From: Microbacterium sp. zg-B96
GTDB lineage: Bacteria; Actinomycetota; Actinomycetes; Actinomycetales; Microbacteriaceae
Direction of reading: 5' to 3'
Assembly (NCBI RefSeq): GCF_030246865.1
Contig: NZ_CP126738.1
Coordinates: 1,302,001 to 1,366,000, forward strand
DNA: 64,000 bases
Part shown: piece after piece, positions 1 to 8,362 of the stretch
Layout: every line of letters begins with the position of its first letter
How positions within the stretch are numbered: the stretch's first letter is position 1
Translations under genes and position numbers: made by a program
The notes under the pieces: model-generated
Told to the model about the DNA's origin: nothing
Seen by the model: only the letters and a program-made list of their open reading frames with translations
Databases searched by the model: none

Positions 1-119
1 AGGCTGGTGCGCTCATCGATGTAGTTCGCGGCGCCGGCGACGAACTTGCCGCCGAGCGGCTTCTCGTTCGACGACTTCGGCTCCTCGGCCGTTGCCTCGG
101 TGACAGTTGCGGTGCTCAA
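1..119 (-). CDS. qcrB: Cytochrome bc1 complex cytochrome b subunit, N-terminal fragment
   Basis: Only the first 39 codons are inside the window; the gene runs off the left edge. I start it at the TTG at 119-117, which overlaps the TGA of the upstream Rieske gene as TTGA, the tight coupling expected in a qcrCAB operon. The visible peptide begins MSTATVTEATAEEPKSS and continues to a KFVAGAANYIDERTS segment, typical of the cytoplasmic N terminus of actinobacterial QcrB before its first membrane helix. The role (membrane cytochrome b that oxidises menaquinol in the bc1-aa3 supercomplex) comes from family knowledge and context; no heme-ligand region is visible here. Confidence 0.85.
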   Translation of the reverse strand, partial: MSTATVTEATAEEPKSSNEKPLGGKFVAGAANYIDERTS

Positions 120-1195
120 TGGCGCTCCCAGAAGCTCGGGCCGACCGGCTCGGTGAAGTCGCTGCGGGCGACGAGGTAACCCTCGTCGTCGACGGTGATG
201 GGCAGCTGAGGCAGCGGGCGGGCTGCCGGACCGAAGATGACCGCCGCGCCGTCCGACACGTCGAACTGCGACTGGTGGCAGGGGCACAGCAGGTGGTGGG
301 TCTGCTGCTCGTACAGGGCGACGGGGCAGCCGACGTGCGTGCAGACCTTGGAGTAGGCCACGATGCCGTCGTATGACCAGTCGGCCCGATCGGCCGATTC
401 CTTGAGCTGCTCGGGGAGCAGCCGCACGGCCAGCACGATGGCCTTGGCCTTCTCTTCGAGGTAACCGTCGTGGTGGCTGAGCTCGGCAAGCGACGCGGGG
501 ATGACGTGCACAGCGGAGCCGAGGGTCATGTCGGCGGCACGGAGCGGCAGACCGCTGGGGTCGTGCGCGAGACGCTCGCCTTCCTTCCACATGGTGTGGC
601 TGAGCAGGTACACCGGATCGCCGGCGTGCGGGTGCTCGGGAGTGTTCTCCGGGGCCAGACCGCGGAACAGCGTGATGCCGGGGATCACCGACGCCGCGAG
701 AGCGGCGAAGAGCGAGTTGCGGATCATGGTGCGACGGCCGAACCCGGACTCCTCGTTGGCTTCGCGGAAGCCCTGCACCGCGGCTGCACGGGTGGCATCG
801 CGGCCACGGGTGGCGTGACGAGGCTCGGTGAACTCCTTGTCGGACATGATCGCCTTGGACCAGTGGATCGCACCCAGTCCGATCGCCAGCAGTGCCAGCC
901 CGATGCCGAGACCGATGAAGAGGTTGTTGTGGCGGATGTCGATAATCCGACCGCTCTCGATCGGGAAGATCATGTAGGCGGCGACCGCCCAGATGCTACC
1001 CGCGAGGGAGAGGTAGAACAGCGTGTAGACCGTACGCTCGGCGCGCTTCATCGCCGCCGGATCCTTGTCCGTCATGCGCGCGCGATGCGGGGGCAGACCC
1101 GGGTTGTGCACGGGGTCGGATACCGCGACTGCGAGCCCCGGGGAAGGCTTCCAAGAAGCCCTCTCGTGCTCGAGCGCGTCGTCCTCGTGTGTCAT
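116..1195 (-). CDS. qcrA: Rieske iron-sulfur subunit of the cytochrome bc1 complex
   Basis: 359 aa. It carries electrons from menaquinol to the diheme cytochrome c QcrC. Residues 285-290 (CTHVGC) and 304-307 (CPCH) are the two halves of the Rieske [2Fe-2S] site, with two Cys and two His ligands. Three hydrophobic segments at about 56-77, 92-110 and 158-178 fit the actinobacterial QcrA, which has three membrane helices rather than one. The ATG at 1195 has a GAGGAG ribosome-binding site 7 bases upstream. It lies between qcrC and qcrB in the same direction, and its stop overlaps the qcrB start. Confidence 0.96.
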   Translation of the reverse strand: MTHEDDALEHERASWKPSPGLAVAVSDPVHNPGLPPHRARMTDKDPAAMKRAERTVYTLFYLSLAGSIWAVAAYMIFPIESGRIIDIRHNNLFIGLGIGLALLAIGLGAIHWSKAIMSDKEFTEPRHATRGRDATRAAAVQGFREANEESGFGRRTMIRNSLFAALAASVIPGITLFRGLAPENTPEHPHAGDPVYLLSHTMWKEGERLAHDPSGLPLRAADMTLGSAVHVIPASLAELSHHDGYLEEKAKAIVLAVRLLPEQLKESADRADWSYDGIVAYSKVCTHVGCPVALYEQQTHHLLCPCHQSQFDVSDGAAVIFGPAARPLPQLPITVDDEGYLVARSDFTEPVGPSFWERH

Positions 1196-1236
1196 GGTGC
1201 TCCTCGTACGTTCCGTAATGCTGTGTCAGTGATCGA

Positions 1237-2037
1237 TCAGTTCGACTTCGCCGTGATCCACACGGTGAGGGCGATGAGACTGCCGATACCGAAGATCCAG
1301 ATGAAGAGGCCCTCGGAGACAGGGCCGAGCGAACCGAGCGAGAATCCGCCGGCCGACTCGTTCTCCTGCATGTAGATGAGCGCAGAGATGATGTCGCGCT
1401 TCTCTTCGGTGGTGAGGGTCAAGTCGTTGAAGACGGGCATGTTCTGCGGGCCGGTGACCATGGCGGCGTACATGTGCAGAGCGCTGGTGCCGGTCAGCGC
1501 GGGCGCGTACTTGCCCTCGGTGAGGGCACCGCCGGCGGCTGCCACGTTGTGGCACATCGCGCAGTTGATGCGGAACAGCTCGGCGCCGTTGGACACGTCG
1601 CCTTCGCCGTCGAGGACGTGCGCGTCCGGGTAGGTGGGACCGGGGGAGACCGACTGCGTGTAGGCGGCGATCGCGTCGATCTGCTCCTGGGTGAACTGCA
1701 CCGGCTTCTGCGGAGCCTGCGGCCCCTGCATCTGCAGCGGCATGCGGCCGGTGGCCACCTGGAACTCGACCGAGAGTTCGCCGACGCCGTACAGCGACGG
1801 CCCGTTGTCGGTGCCCTGCAGGTCCAGGCCGTGGCAGGTGGCGCAGTTGGCCTGGAACAGCTTCTTGCCGTCTTCGACGGTGAGGGCGGAGGCGACGGTC
1901 TGCGGCTCGGAAGCGGCGACGGCCGCGGACGCGCCGGCGTAGACGCCGCCGGTGACCAGCAGGCCGATGCCGATGAGGGCCGCCGCAGCCCAGGGGCTGC
2001 GGCGTCCGTTCGAGCGGCGAGGAGTGTGTCGTGCCAT
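1237..2037 (-). CDS. qcrC: Diheme cytochrome c subunit of the bc1 complex
   Basis: 266 aa. Two c-type heme motifs are visible, CATCH at residues 65-69 and CAMCH at 159-163, so this is the fused diheme cytochrome that replaces cytochrome c1 plus soluble cytochrome c in actinobacteria. An N-terminal hydrophobic stretch (about 17-45) is the signal/anchor, and a C-terminal helix (about 240-262) ends in TAKSN, anchoring the protein in the membrane with the heme domains outside. It sits 19 bases after ctaE and 41 bases before qcrA, consistent with one ctaE-qcrC-qcrA-qcrB transcript that makes the bc1-aa3 supercomplex. Confidence 0.96.
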   Translation of the reverse strand: MARHTPRRSNGRRSPWAAAALIGIGLLVTGGVYAGASAAVAASEPQTVASALTVEDGKKLFQANCATCHGLDLQGTDNGPSLYGVGELSVEFQVATGRMPLQMQGPQAPQKPVQFTQEQIDAIAAYTQSVSPGPTYPDAHVLDGEGDVSNGAELFRINCAMCHNVAAAGGALTEGKYAPALTGTSALHMYAAMVTGPQNMPVFNDLTLTTEEKRDIISALIYMQENESAGGFSLGSLGPVSEGLFIWIFGIGSLIALTVWITAKSN

Positions 2038-2056
2038 GTCGGGTTTCAGCTCGCTC

Positions 2057-2701
2057 TCAGCTCACGAAGGGCAGCAGGTAGATGACGGCGAACAGCACGA
2101 TCCAGACCACGTCGACGAAGTGCCAGTAGTAGGACACGACGATCGCGGTGGTCATTTCCTTGCGTCCGAAGTTCTTGACGGCGTACGCACGCCCGATGAC
2201 CATCAGGAAGGCGATGAGCCCGCCGGTCACGTGCAGGGCGTGGAAGCCGGTGGTGATGTAGAAGGCCGAGGCGTAGGAATCCTCGCTGATCGGCAGCCCC
2301 TCGGCGACGAGCGTTGCGTACTCCCAGACCTGCCCGGAGACGAACACGGCGCCCATGACGAAGGTGAGGAAGAGCCACTCGACCATGCCCCACTGGCGGA
2401 AGTTCCAGATGCTGCCGGTGCGGTACGGGCGGAATTTCTCCGCCGCGAAGACACCCGCCTGGCACGTGACGGATGACAGGATCAGGATCAGGGTGTTGAT
2501 CGCCGCGAACGGGACGTTCAGGACCTCGGACCGCTCGGCGAACAACTCGGGCGAGGTGCTGCGGAGGGTGAAGAAGATCGCGAAGAGGCCGGCGAAGAAC
2601 ATGACCTCGCTGCCGAGCCAGACGATGGTGCCGACAGCGACCGGGTCGGGTCGCTTGACCGACCGCATGGCCTGGGGATAGGTCGTTGGAGTGCTCGTCA
2701 C
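2057..2701 (-). CDS. ctaE: Cytochrome c oxidase subunit III
   Basis: 214 aa from the GTG at 2701. A longer frame reaches 2764, but its N terminus ([11 protein letters not shown]) is not family-like, and a CATAAT hexamer sits 6 bases before the GTG, which fits a leaderless start. The protein has five to six hydrophobic helices and the subunit III pattern ending in [20 protein letters not shown]. It stabilises the aa3 oxidase core. It heads the cluster with qcrC, qcrA and qcrB, so oxidase and bc1 subunits are probably co-expressed. The divergent neighbour is trpD. Confidence 0.93.
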   Translation of the reverse strand: MTSTPTTYPQAMRSVKRPDPVAVGTIVWLGSEVMFFAGLFAIFFTLRSTSPELFAERSEVLNVPFAAINTLILILSSVTCQAGVFAAEKFRPYRTGSIWNFRQWGMVEWLFLTFVMGAVFVSGQVWEYATLVAEGLPISEDSYASAFYITTGFHALHVTGGLIAFLMVIGRAYAVKNFGRKEMTTAIVVSYYWHFVDVVWIVLFAVIYLLPFVS

Positions 2702-2707
2702 ACATTC

Positions 2708-2713
2708 ATTATG
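2708..2713 (-). promoter_or_regulatory. -10 element for ctaE-qcrCAB (leaderless)
   Basis: CATAAT on the minus strand, 6 bases before the ctaE GTG. The spacing puts the transcription start at or next to the start codon, and no Shine-Dalgarno sequence is present. No clear -35 box was seen. Confidence 0.5.
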
Positions 2714-2769
2714 GCTGAAAGTGGGCTGTGATTTTCGCATCAGGCGGCCGGTGATCACTGGCATCCGAC

Positions 2770-2783
2770 TTAGGGGACCCTAA
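2770..2783. promoter_or_regulatory. Perfect 6-bp inverted repeat TTAGGG-GA-CCCTAA
   Basis: TTAGGG and CCCTAA separated by two bases, between the divergent ctaE and trpD promoters. It resembles a partial DtxR/IdeR box (11 of 19 positions by my count) and lies upstream of both -10 elements, a position that could suit an activator. Function is unknown. Confidence 0.35.
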
Positions 2784-2816
2784 CAATCTGGTGGGAATCT
2801 GCTGATCGGCCCGGGA

Positions 2817-2822
2817 TAGGAT
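2817..2822 (+). promoter_or_regulatory. -10 element for trpD (leaderless)
   Basis: TAGGAT, 8 bases before the trpD ATG, with no Shine-Dalgarno sequence between. Transcription should start at or within a base or two of the ATG. Confidence 0.55.
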
Positions 2823-2830
2823 CGACGCTC

Positions 2831-3904
2831 ATGGCGGAGCTCTACTCATGGCCCGAAATCCTCACCACTCTCCTGGATGCGCGTGATCTCAGCGTGTCGG
2901 AGTCGACGTGGGCGATGCGGCAGGTGATGACCGGTGCGGCGACCCCGTCGCAGCTGGCCGGATTCCTCGTGGCGCTGCGCGCCAAGGGCGAGACGATCGA
3001 TGAGATCGTCGGGTTCCGCGATGCGATCCTGGAAGCAGCGGTGCCGTTGCCGGTTCCCGCCCACGTGCTCGACATCGTGGGCACCGGGGGTGACCGGTTC
3101 GGCACCGTCAACGTGTCGACGATGTCGGCCATCGTCGCCGCGGCATCCGGGGTGCCGGTGGTCAAACACGGCAATAAAGCAGCCAGCTCCAAGTCGGGAT
3201 CATCCGACGTGCTCAAGGCACTCGGCGTGGACCTCGCGCTGTCACCGCAGGCCGTGGCCGAGACGCTCGCGCGCACCGGCATCACGTTCGCGTTCGCGTC
3301 GGCGTTCCACCCCGGGTTCCGTCACGCCGGGGCGACGCGCGCCGAATTGGGCGTGCCGACGGTGTTCAACTTCCTGGGACCGCTGTGCAATCCGGCTCGC
3401 GCCGAGGCCAACGCCGTCGGCGTCGCGCACCTGGATCGCGTGCCACTGATCACCGGCGTGTTCCGCACCCGCGGCGCGACCGCACTGGTGTTCCGCGGTG
3501 ACGACGGGCTGGACGAATTGACCACCACGGGGCACAGCCGGTTGTGGGAGATCAGCCTCGGCGATGTGCACGAACACGACCTGGATCCGCGTGACCTCGG
3601 CATTGCGCTGGCCGATATCGACGATCTGCTCGGCGGTGAACCCGCTCACAACGCCGCTGTCGTGCGGCGCGTCCTCGACGGTGAAGCCGGTGCGGTGCGC
3701 GACATCGTGCTGCTGAACACGGCCGCCGGCATCGTGGCGTACCGGTTGTCGCAGGATCCCGGTCAGGCGCAGCGGCCGATCCTGGAGCGACTTGCCGAAG
3801 CGAAGGATGCCGCGGCGGTGGCGATCGACACCGGAGCGGCTGCGGCGACGCTGACCGCATGGGTGACGACCACCCAGCAACTCGGCGGCGAAACAGTCAT
3901 CTGA
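2831..3904 (+). CDS. trpD: Anthranilate phosphoribosyltransferase
   Basis: 357 aa. It transfers phosphoribose from PRPP to anthranilate, the second step of tryptophan synthesis. Family signatures are intact: GTGGD (84-88) for pyrophosphate binding, NVST (94-97), KHGN (112-115) and the following AASSKSGSSDVL stretch. The N-terminal helical domain (about 1-70) and C-terminal alpha/beta domain have the usual proportions, and length is normal. It stands alone here, divergent from the respiratory operon, with no other trp gene nearby, so its promoter is its own. No attenuator-like leader is possible because the -10 box is only 8 bases before the ATG. Confidence 0.96.
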   Translation: MAELYSWPEILTTLLDARDLSVSESTWAMRQVMTGAATPSQLAGFLVALRAKGETIDEIVGFRDAILEAAVPLPVPAHVLDIVGTGGDRFGTVNVSTMSAIVAAASGVPVVKHGNKAASSKSGSSDVLKALGVDLALSPQAVAETLARTGITFAFASAFHPGFRHAGATRAELGVPTVFNFLGPLCNPARAEANAVGVAHLDRVPLITGVFRTRGATALVFRGDDGLDELTTTGHSRLWEISLGDVHEHDLDPRDLGIALADIDDLLGGEPAHNAAVVRRVLDGEAGAVRDIVLLNTAAGIVAYRLSQDPGQAQRPILERLAEAKDAAAVAIDTGAAAATLTAWVTTTQQLGGETVI

Positions 3905-3979
3905 CTTATTCACGTAGGCGAATTTTCACATTATTGATTATTCACGGCGGGCGCCATGGCCGGCGGGCAAGCGCCCCGC

Positions 3980-3985
3980 TAGCTT
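3980..3985 (+). promoter_or_regulatory. Possible -10 element for the 4019 gene
   Basis: TAGCTT about 33 bases before the ATG at 4019, with a Shine-Dalgarno AAGGAG in between. An AT-rich run (3902-3942) lies upstream of it. Weak match. Confidence 0.3.
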
Positions 3986-4018
3986 TAAACCAAAGTCCAA
4001 CCCAAGGAGCGACGCCAC

Positions 4019-4513
4019 ATGTCGGAAGCACCGGCCAACACGGCCGACACCATTGAATCCCCCTCACGCAAGGTGGGCCTCATCAAGGCCGCCGGCATCA
4101 TCGGCATCCTGGGCGGTGTAGTCCTGATCATCGTCGGCATCGTCGTGTGGATCATGGTGTCCTCCCAGCTTCGCGCCGAGAACATCACGGTCCCCGATGA
4201 CGCCATGGCGTTCCAGGGCCAGACCGTTTCCGGTCCGTTCACGGCCTTCGTCCAGGCCGACATCATCCAGCAGCACGCGTTGCACTCCTCGGAGGGCAAG
4301 ACCTACGCCGAGCTGGAGCAGGACGACCCGGTGCGCGCCACGATGATGAACGCGTCGTTCCTTCGGGCCTCGCTGTTCACCTCGGTCGTGTCCTTCGGCG
4401 TCGCGGTCTTCGCGATGGGCGTCGGAGTCCTTTCGATCGTCTTCGGCTGGGCGATTCATCGCCTCGCCTCTATCCCGGTCGTCGTGAAGCGGTCCACCGT
4501 CACCACCTCCTGA
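4019..4513 (+). CDS. Small two-helix membrane protein, unknown function
   Basis: 164 aa. Not recognised by name. A short polar N terminus is followed by a hydrophobic helix (about 19-47), an acidic extracytoplasmic region of roughly 65 residues (LRAENITVPDDAMAF onward), then a second long helix (about 116-147) and a basic/Ser/Thr tail. This looks like a conserved actinobacterial membrane protein of the type often mislabelled as a LigA-like dioxygenase; no catalytic motif is visible. The ATG has a good AAGGAG site about 11 bases upstream. It is monocistronic, with a strong terminator 3 bases after its stop. Confidence 0.8.
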   Translation: MSEAPANTADTIESPSRKVGLIKAAGIIGILGGVVLIIVGIVVWIMVSSQLRAENITVPDDAMAFQGQTVSGPFTAFVQADIIQQHALHSSEGKTYAELEQDDPVRATMMNASFLRASLFTSVVSFGVAVFAMGVGVLSIVFGWAIHRLASIPVVVKRSTVTTS

Positions 4514-4515
4514 TC

Positions 4516-4553
4516 AAACGGGCCCGCACCCTTCCGGTGCGGGCCCGTTTTTT
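4516..4553 (+). terminator. Rho-independent terminator after the 4019 gene
   Basis: A perfect 15-bp stem (4516-4530 with 4536-4550; arm AAACGGGCCCGCACC) with a 5-base loop is followed by a run of T. It ends just before the start of the PHP gene at 4563. Confidence 0.9.
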
Positions 4554-4562
4554 CTTCATGCC

Positions 4563-5561
4563 ATGAATCCCTTCGACGCCCTCAGCGAGATAGCGACTCT
4601 GCTGGAGCGCGAGCGCGCCTCGCGCTACCGCTCCAAGGCTTTCCGCGCCGCGGCCACGGCCATCGAAGGACTCAGCGAGACGCAGCTGCGGGACACCGCG
4701 GCGCTACGCCGTCGCAAGGGGATCGGCGACTCCACGTTCGCCGTGATCCAAGAGGCCCTCGCCGGTGAGGTGCCCGCCTACCTCGCCCAGTTGCGCGAAA
4801 GCGCCGGGGTCGCCCCGGTCGGATCCTCACTGCGAGCGCAGTTGCGCGGTGATCTGCATAGCCACTCGGACTGGTCCGACGGTTACACCCCGATTGAGCT
4901 CATGGTCGATGCGGCGCGGGCGCTCGGCCACGAATACCTCGCCCTCACGGACCACTCCCCGCGGCTGCGCGTTGCTCGCGGACTGTCGCCGGAACGGCTG
5001 CGCGAACAGCTCACGCTGGTCCCGGGCTTCACCGGAGACGGCTTCACCCTCCTCAGCGGCATCGAAGTTGACATCCTCGACGACGGTGGACTGGACCAGC
5101 AGGAGGATCTCCTGGCGGAACTCGACATCGTCGTGGCATCCGTCCACTCCAAACTCCGTATGGAGCCCCGGCCGATGACGCGGCGGCTGGTCACCGCGGT
5201 CTCGAACCGGCACGTGGATGTGCTCGGCCACGTGACCGGCCGGCTCGTGGAGGGCTCCCGCGGCACGCGTCCGCCGTCGCAGTTCGACCCCGCCGCCGTG
5301 TTCGCGGCCTGCGCCGCACACGGTGTCGCGGTGGAGATCAACTCCCGGCCGGAACGGCAGGATCCGCCCGATGAGCTCATCGCGATCGCGCTGGACGCCG
5401 GATGCCTGTTCGCGATCGACTCCGACGCGCATGCGCCGGGGCAGCTGTCACTGCTGGACCACGGCGCTGCCCGTGCCGAGCGGGCCGGCGTGCCTGCCGA
5501 GCGGATCGTGACGACCTGGCCGCTGGAGCAGCTGCGGGAGTGGACCGCGCGCCGCGCGTGA
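4563..5561 (+). CDS. PHP-domain phosphoesterase with helix-hairpin-helix N terminus (PolX C-terminal-like)
   Basis: 332 aa. The N terminus (about 1-80) has the HhH/Pol-beta-like helical pattern around RRKGIGDST, and residues 95-325 form a PHP domain with metal ligands in HSHSDWSDG (H99, H101), LTDHS, EVDIL, ASVHSKL and a terminal DSDAH. This matches bacterial PolX without its nucleotidyltransferase domain, so it should be a metal-dependent phosphoesterase rather than a polymerase. Only about 10 bases separate the preceding terminator from the ATG, and neither a Shine-Dalgarno nor a -10 element is convincing, so its start of transcription is unclear. The natural substrate is unknown. Confidence 0.85.
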   Translation: MNPFDALSEIATLLERERASRYRSKAFRAAATAIEGLSETQLRDTAALRRRKGIGDSTFAVIQEALAGEVPAYLAQLRESAGVAPVGSSLRAQLRGDLHSHSDWSDGYTPIELMVDAARALGHEYLALTDHSPRLRVARGLSPERLREQLTLVPGFTGDGFTLLSGIEVDILDDGGLDQQEDLLAELDIVVASVHSKLRMEPRPMTRRLVTAVSNRHVDVLGHVTGRLVEGSRGTRPPSQFDPAAVFAACAAHGVAVEINSRPERQDPPDELIAIALDAGCLFAIDSDAHAPGQLSLLDHGAARAERAGVPAERIVTTWPLEQLREWTARRA

Positions 5562-5582
5562 GCGTCCCGGTGGCATCCGTCC

Positions 5583-6275
5583 CTACTGCGCCGCTGCGTC
5601 GATCGCTGCGATCAGGCGTGCGGCGTACTCCGCGTGTCCCGCATTGCTGGGGTGATCGGTGTCGGGGTCGATGAAGGTCTGCACGTTGTCGGCGCCCACC
5701 CACTCGCCCTGCATCGGGGAGATGTAGAACGCGCCGGCGGTGCGGGCGACCTCGGCGAGGTGCTGGTCGATCGTGGACAGTGACTGTGCGGCGGGGAGGG
5801 CTGCCGTAGCGGGACCGACCATGAGGATGGGGACGCCGGGGTAGCGGTGTTCGATCGCGGCGATCGTGGCGCCGGCGTTGTCCTGGAGGTTCATCCAGCC
5901 AGCGAGCTTGTCGTTCACGCCGCCCTGCACGATCACCAGTGCCGGGGGGTGAGGTGGGAGGTCGTCGACCCGCTCGATATAGGGCTCGCCCGCCTTGAGC
6001 ACGGCGTCGTACCCGGTGCCCGGCTGCGCGTTGAGCGTGGTGTCCCAGCCGTAGTGGGCGTCGACGAGGTCGACCCATCCGGCACCCGGGTCGGCGCTGA
6101 CGCCCGCGGCCCAGGAGTCGCCGATGATGTAGACCGGCTCGGACGGTGCGGGCACCGGCAGTCCCGCGCTGGGTGTCGGCGAGGGCATGGGGGCGGCAGA
6201 GGACGGCGAGGAGCAGCCGGTCGCCGTGACGGCGAGAAGGATCCCCAGCGCAACCGCGGCGAGGCTGCGAATCAC
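5583..6275 (-). CDS. SGNH/GDSL-family esterase-like lipoprotein
   Basis: 230 aa. The N terminus is a lipoprotein signal peptide with lipobox VTATGC (acylated Cys21) followed by a Ser/Pro-rich linker. The catalytic blocks of the SGNH hydrolase fold are present: GDSW with Ser54, GGVND with Asn121, and a C-terminal D-x-x-H-type block (DTDHPSNAGH) near residue 205. It is therefore probably a surface-anchored esterase or acyltransferase-like enzyme; the substrate cannot be told. The GTG start at 6275 is supported by TAGGCT 6 bases upstream. It is convergent with the PHP gene. Confidence 0.85.
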   Translation of the reverse strand: MIRSLAAVALGILLAVTATGCSSPSSAAPMPSPTPSAGLPVPAPSEPVYIIGDSWAAGVSADPGAGWVDLVDAHYGWDTTLNAQPGTGYDAVLKAGEPYIERVDDLPPHPPALVIVQGGVNDKLAGWMNLQDNAGATIAAIEHRYPGVPILMVGPATAALPAAQSLSTIDQHLAEVARTAGAFYISPMQGEWVGADNVQTFIDPDTDHPSNAGHAEYAARLIAAIDAAAQ

Positions 6276-6281
6276 CGAACA

Positions 6282-6287
6282 AGCCTA
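6282..6287 (-). promoter_or_regulatory. -10 element for the SGNH lipoprotein (leaderless)
   Basis: TAGGCT on the minus strand, 6 bases before the GTG at 6275; no Shine-Dalgarno. Confidence 0.5.
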
Positions 6288-6337
6288 CGTGGCCGGTGGC
6301 TCGGAGCCGGCTGGGTGGATGCCGCGGCGCTGCCCGG

Positions 6338-7273
6338 TCAGGCGCGCGCAGCGAGGGCGTCGACCGCCCGCGCCATGGAGGTGCCAAGCCCCCAGCGTTC
6401 GGCGAATTCCGCGGCGGCGGTGCGTTCGTCGTCGTTCAGTGCGCGCAGGCGCGAGGTCGGCGGGTCGATGTCGAGGTCGGTGACCACCGCCACCACGGTC
6501 GGTGCCACGGCGAGGTAATCGCTGGCCGCGAGGATCTTGGCGCGCGCGGAGGCGGAGATCCCGTCACCGGATTCGGCGGCGGCCAGGATGCCGGCGAGGT
6601 CGCCGTGGGCGGCGAGGAGCGTGGCTGCGGTCTTCTCGCCGATGCCCGCGACGCCAGGCAGGCCGTCGGAGGCATCGCCGCGCATCGTGGCGAAGTCGGC
6701 GTACTGCGAGGGAAGCACGCCGTACTTCTTGACGACGGTCGCTTCGGTGACGACGTCGAGGTTGCTCATGCCGCGTGCGGTGTAGATCACGCGCACGTCG
6801 CGCGCGTCATCCACGAGTTGGAACAGGTCGCGGTCTCCGGTGACGATGTCCACCGGCATCCGTGCTTGGGTCGCCAGCGTGCCGATGACGTCGTCCGCCT
6901 CGTGATCGGCGCGCCCGACGATCGTGAGGTCGAGCAGGCCGAGCGCTTCGCGGATGATCGGGATCTGAGCCTCGAGCGGGTCGGGCACGACCTCGACGTC
7001 CGAGCCGCCTGGCACGACCTCGGCGACGCGGTGCGTCTTGTAGGTGGGGATGAGGTCGACCCGCCACTGCGGCCGCCAGTCGTCGTCCCAGCAGGCCACC
7101 AGGTCGGTCGGCTCGTACGTCGTGACGAGCTTGGCGATCATGTCCAGCAGCCCGCGCACGGCGTTGACCGGAGCGCCGTCGGGGGAGCGCACCGTATCGG
7201 GGACGCCGTAGAAGGCGCGGAAGTACAGGGACGCGGTGTCGAGGAGCATGAGGCGGTCTGGACGTGAGGACAC
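6338..7273 (-). CDS. 5'-3' exonuclease, stand-alone PolI N-terminal-like
   Basis: 311 aa from the GTG at 7273. The open frame extends to 7414, but the upstream part is unrelated to the family, while TACCCT lies 6 bases before this GTG. The protein is a FEN-like nuclease: LMLLDTASLYFRAFYG near the N terminus, acidic metal site HEADDVIG and TGDRDLFQLV, then a helix-3-turn-helix LPGVAGIGEKTA that binds DNA. It lacks polymerase domains, so it resembles the short actinobacterial exonucleases that act on RNA primers or flaps beside PolA. It is divergent from a small membrane protein gene. Confidence 0.9.
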   Translation of the reverse strand: MSSRPDRLMLLDTASLYFRAFYGVPDTVRSPDGAPVNAVRGLLDMIAKLVTTYEPTDLVACWDDDWRPQWRVDLIPTYKTHRVAEVVPGGSDVEVVPDPLEAQIPIIREALGLLDLTIVGRADHEADDVIGTLATQARMPVDIVTGDRDLFQLVDDARDVRVIYTARGMSNLDVVTEATVVKKYGVLPSQYADFATMRGDASDGLPGVAGIGEKTAATLLAAHGDLAGILAAAESGDGISASARAKILAASDYLAVAPTVVAVVTDLDIDPPTSRLRALNDDERTAAAEFAERWGLGTSMARAVDALAARA

Positions 7274-7279
7274 CTCGAC

Positions 7280-7285
7280 AGGGTA
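7280..7285 (-). promoter_or_regulatory. -10 element for the exonuclease gene
   Basis: TACCCT on the minus strand, 6 bases before the GTG at 7273. Its divergent partner -10 is at 7308-7313. Confidence 0.4.
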
Positions 7286-7307
7286 CTGTCCGCCCCATCG
7301 GTGCCGA

Positions 7308-7313
7308 TACAGT
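7308..7313 (+). promoter_or_regulatory. -10 element for the 7320 gene (leaderless)
   Basis: TACAGT, 6 bases before the ATG at 7320. Confidence 0.5.
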
Positions 7314-7319
7314 GACGGA

Positions 7320-7556
7320 ATGTTCGAGATGACGACCACCAGCTTCCGGGTCGCGCTCGGCACGACGATCGTCTTCGTGCTGGCCGCAGCCTCCGGTGCA
7401 ACGATCCTGGTCACTCACGTCGTCAAGGGGGACAGCGGCTTCGGGATCCTCACGGGGGCAGCGACCCTCCTCGCCTTCGGAGTCCTCGCGGTCAGGTCAT
7501 GGCGGAACGCGCTGCGGCTGCGGCGCGAAGGGCTGAGCCAGGGCGCGCAGGGCTGA
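7320..7556 (+). CDS. 78-aa two-helix membrane protein, unknown function
   Basis: 78 aa, start ATG at 7320 chosen because TACAGT sits 6 bases upstream; a longer in-frame extension to 7236 would overlap the divergent exonuclease start. Two hydrophobic segments (about 9-32 and 42-60) are separated by a short HVVKGDSGFG loop, followed by a basic cytoplasmic tail rich in Arg. No family recognised. It is convergent with the secreted-protein gene that ends at 7580. Confidence 0.65.
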   Translation: MFEMTTTSFRVALGTTIVFVLAAASGATILVTHVVKGDSGFGILTGAATLLAFGVLAVRSWRNALRLRREGLSQGAQG

Positions 7557-7579
7557 AGCTGCCGGTTCCTGCTCCGCCG

Positions 7580-8362
7580 TCAGCAGCCCGGGCCGGTCGG
7601 ATCCTCCAGGCACGTGCGGTCGACCAGTGCCGTGTGCACCTCGACTACCCGCATGCCGTAGCCCTCGGTGGTCGCCTCCACGAAGCCGGGCACGTCGCGC
7701 CGCGCTCCGGTGTCGAACTCGACCCAGGCGGAGTAGCGCACCGTCACCGAGGCGCGGTAGGTGCCGCGGGCCGCGTATGCGTGGCTCGTAGGCGTGGCCG
7801 TGAACTGCGCCTGACCGAGCGACGGCCAGGATGCGCCGCCGGTGGGTGACGTGCGGCTGCTGCCGTCGCCGTAGCGGAAGACGTAAGAGGCCGGGGTGAA
7901 GTGCACCACGACGGCGTAACCGAACAGTTCGCCCGCGATGTGCTGCTCAGTGGCTGCGGCGACGAAGTTCGCCGGCATCCCGACCACTGCCACACCGTCC
8001 GGCTCGCCCGTGAACGAGGGACGGGCGGGCGTGAACGACGCGATGTCGGCCAGCGTGACCTCGGGGATGGTCCAGACCCGGTAGTTGCCGCGGCATCCGA
8101 CGACCGGGTTGCACTGCTCGTCCGGCGCCGGGCCTGCGTCGGACTGCGGTTCACGGTCGGAGCCGCGGTCGTTTCCGCCGCCACCGCCGTTGTTTCCGCC
8201 CGGTGCCGTGTAGTCCGCGCCGATCTCGACGGAAGAACCGGTGTTTTCGACCGTGCAGTGCGTCCAGGCTGACTGCGCACCGCAGTCAGTGGTCGTGCCC
8301 GGCACCGCGAGGAAAGGGAACAGTAGGACAAGGATCAGAGTGACCGCGTTCACCCAGCGCAT
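7580..8362 (-). CDS. Secreted protein with PKD-like region, unknown function
   Basis: 260 aa. An N-terminal signal sequence (MRWVNAVTLILVLLFPF) is followed by a Gly/Asn-rich low-complexity linker (about 54-70) and two closely spaced Cys. The C-terminal half has a PKD-like pattern (FRYGDGSS, then HAYAARGTYRASVTV), an Ig-like fold seen in cell-surface proteins, and ends with two more Cys. Its ATG overlaps the 3' end of the upstream lipoprotein gene by 13 bases, so the two are probably coupled and may act together at the cell envelope. No enzymatic motif is seen. Confidence 0.75.
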   Translation of the reverse strand: MRWVNAVTLILVLLFPFLAVPGTTTDCGAQSAWTHCTVENTGSSVEIGADYTAPGGNNGGGGGNDRGSDREPQSDAGPAPDEQCNPVVGCRGNYRVWTIPEVTLADIASFTPARPSFTGEPDGVAVVGMPANFVAAATEQHIAGELFGYAVVVHFTPASYVFRYGDGSSRTSPTGGASWPSLGQAQFTATPTSHAYAARGTYRASVTVRYSAWVEFDTGARRDVPGFVEATTEGYGMRVVEVHTALVDRTCLEDPTGPGC

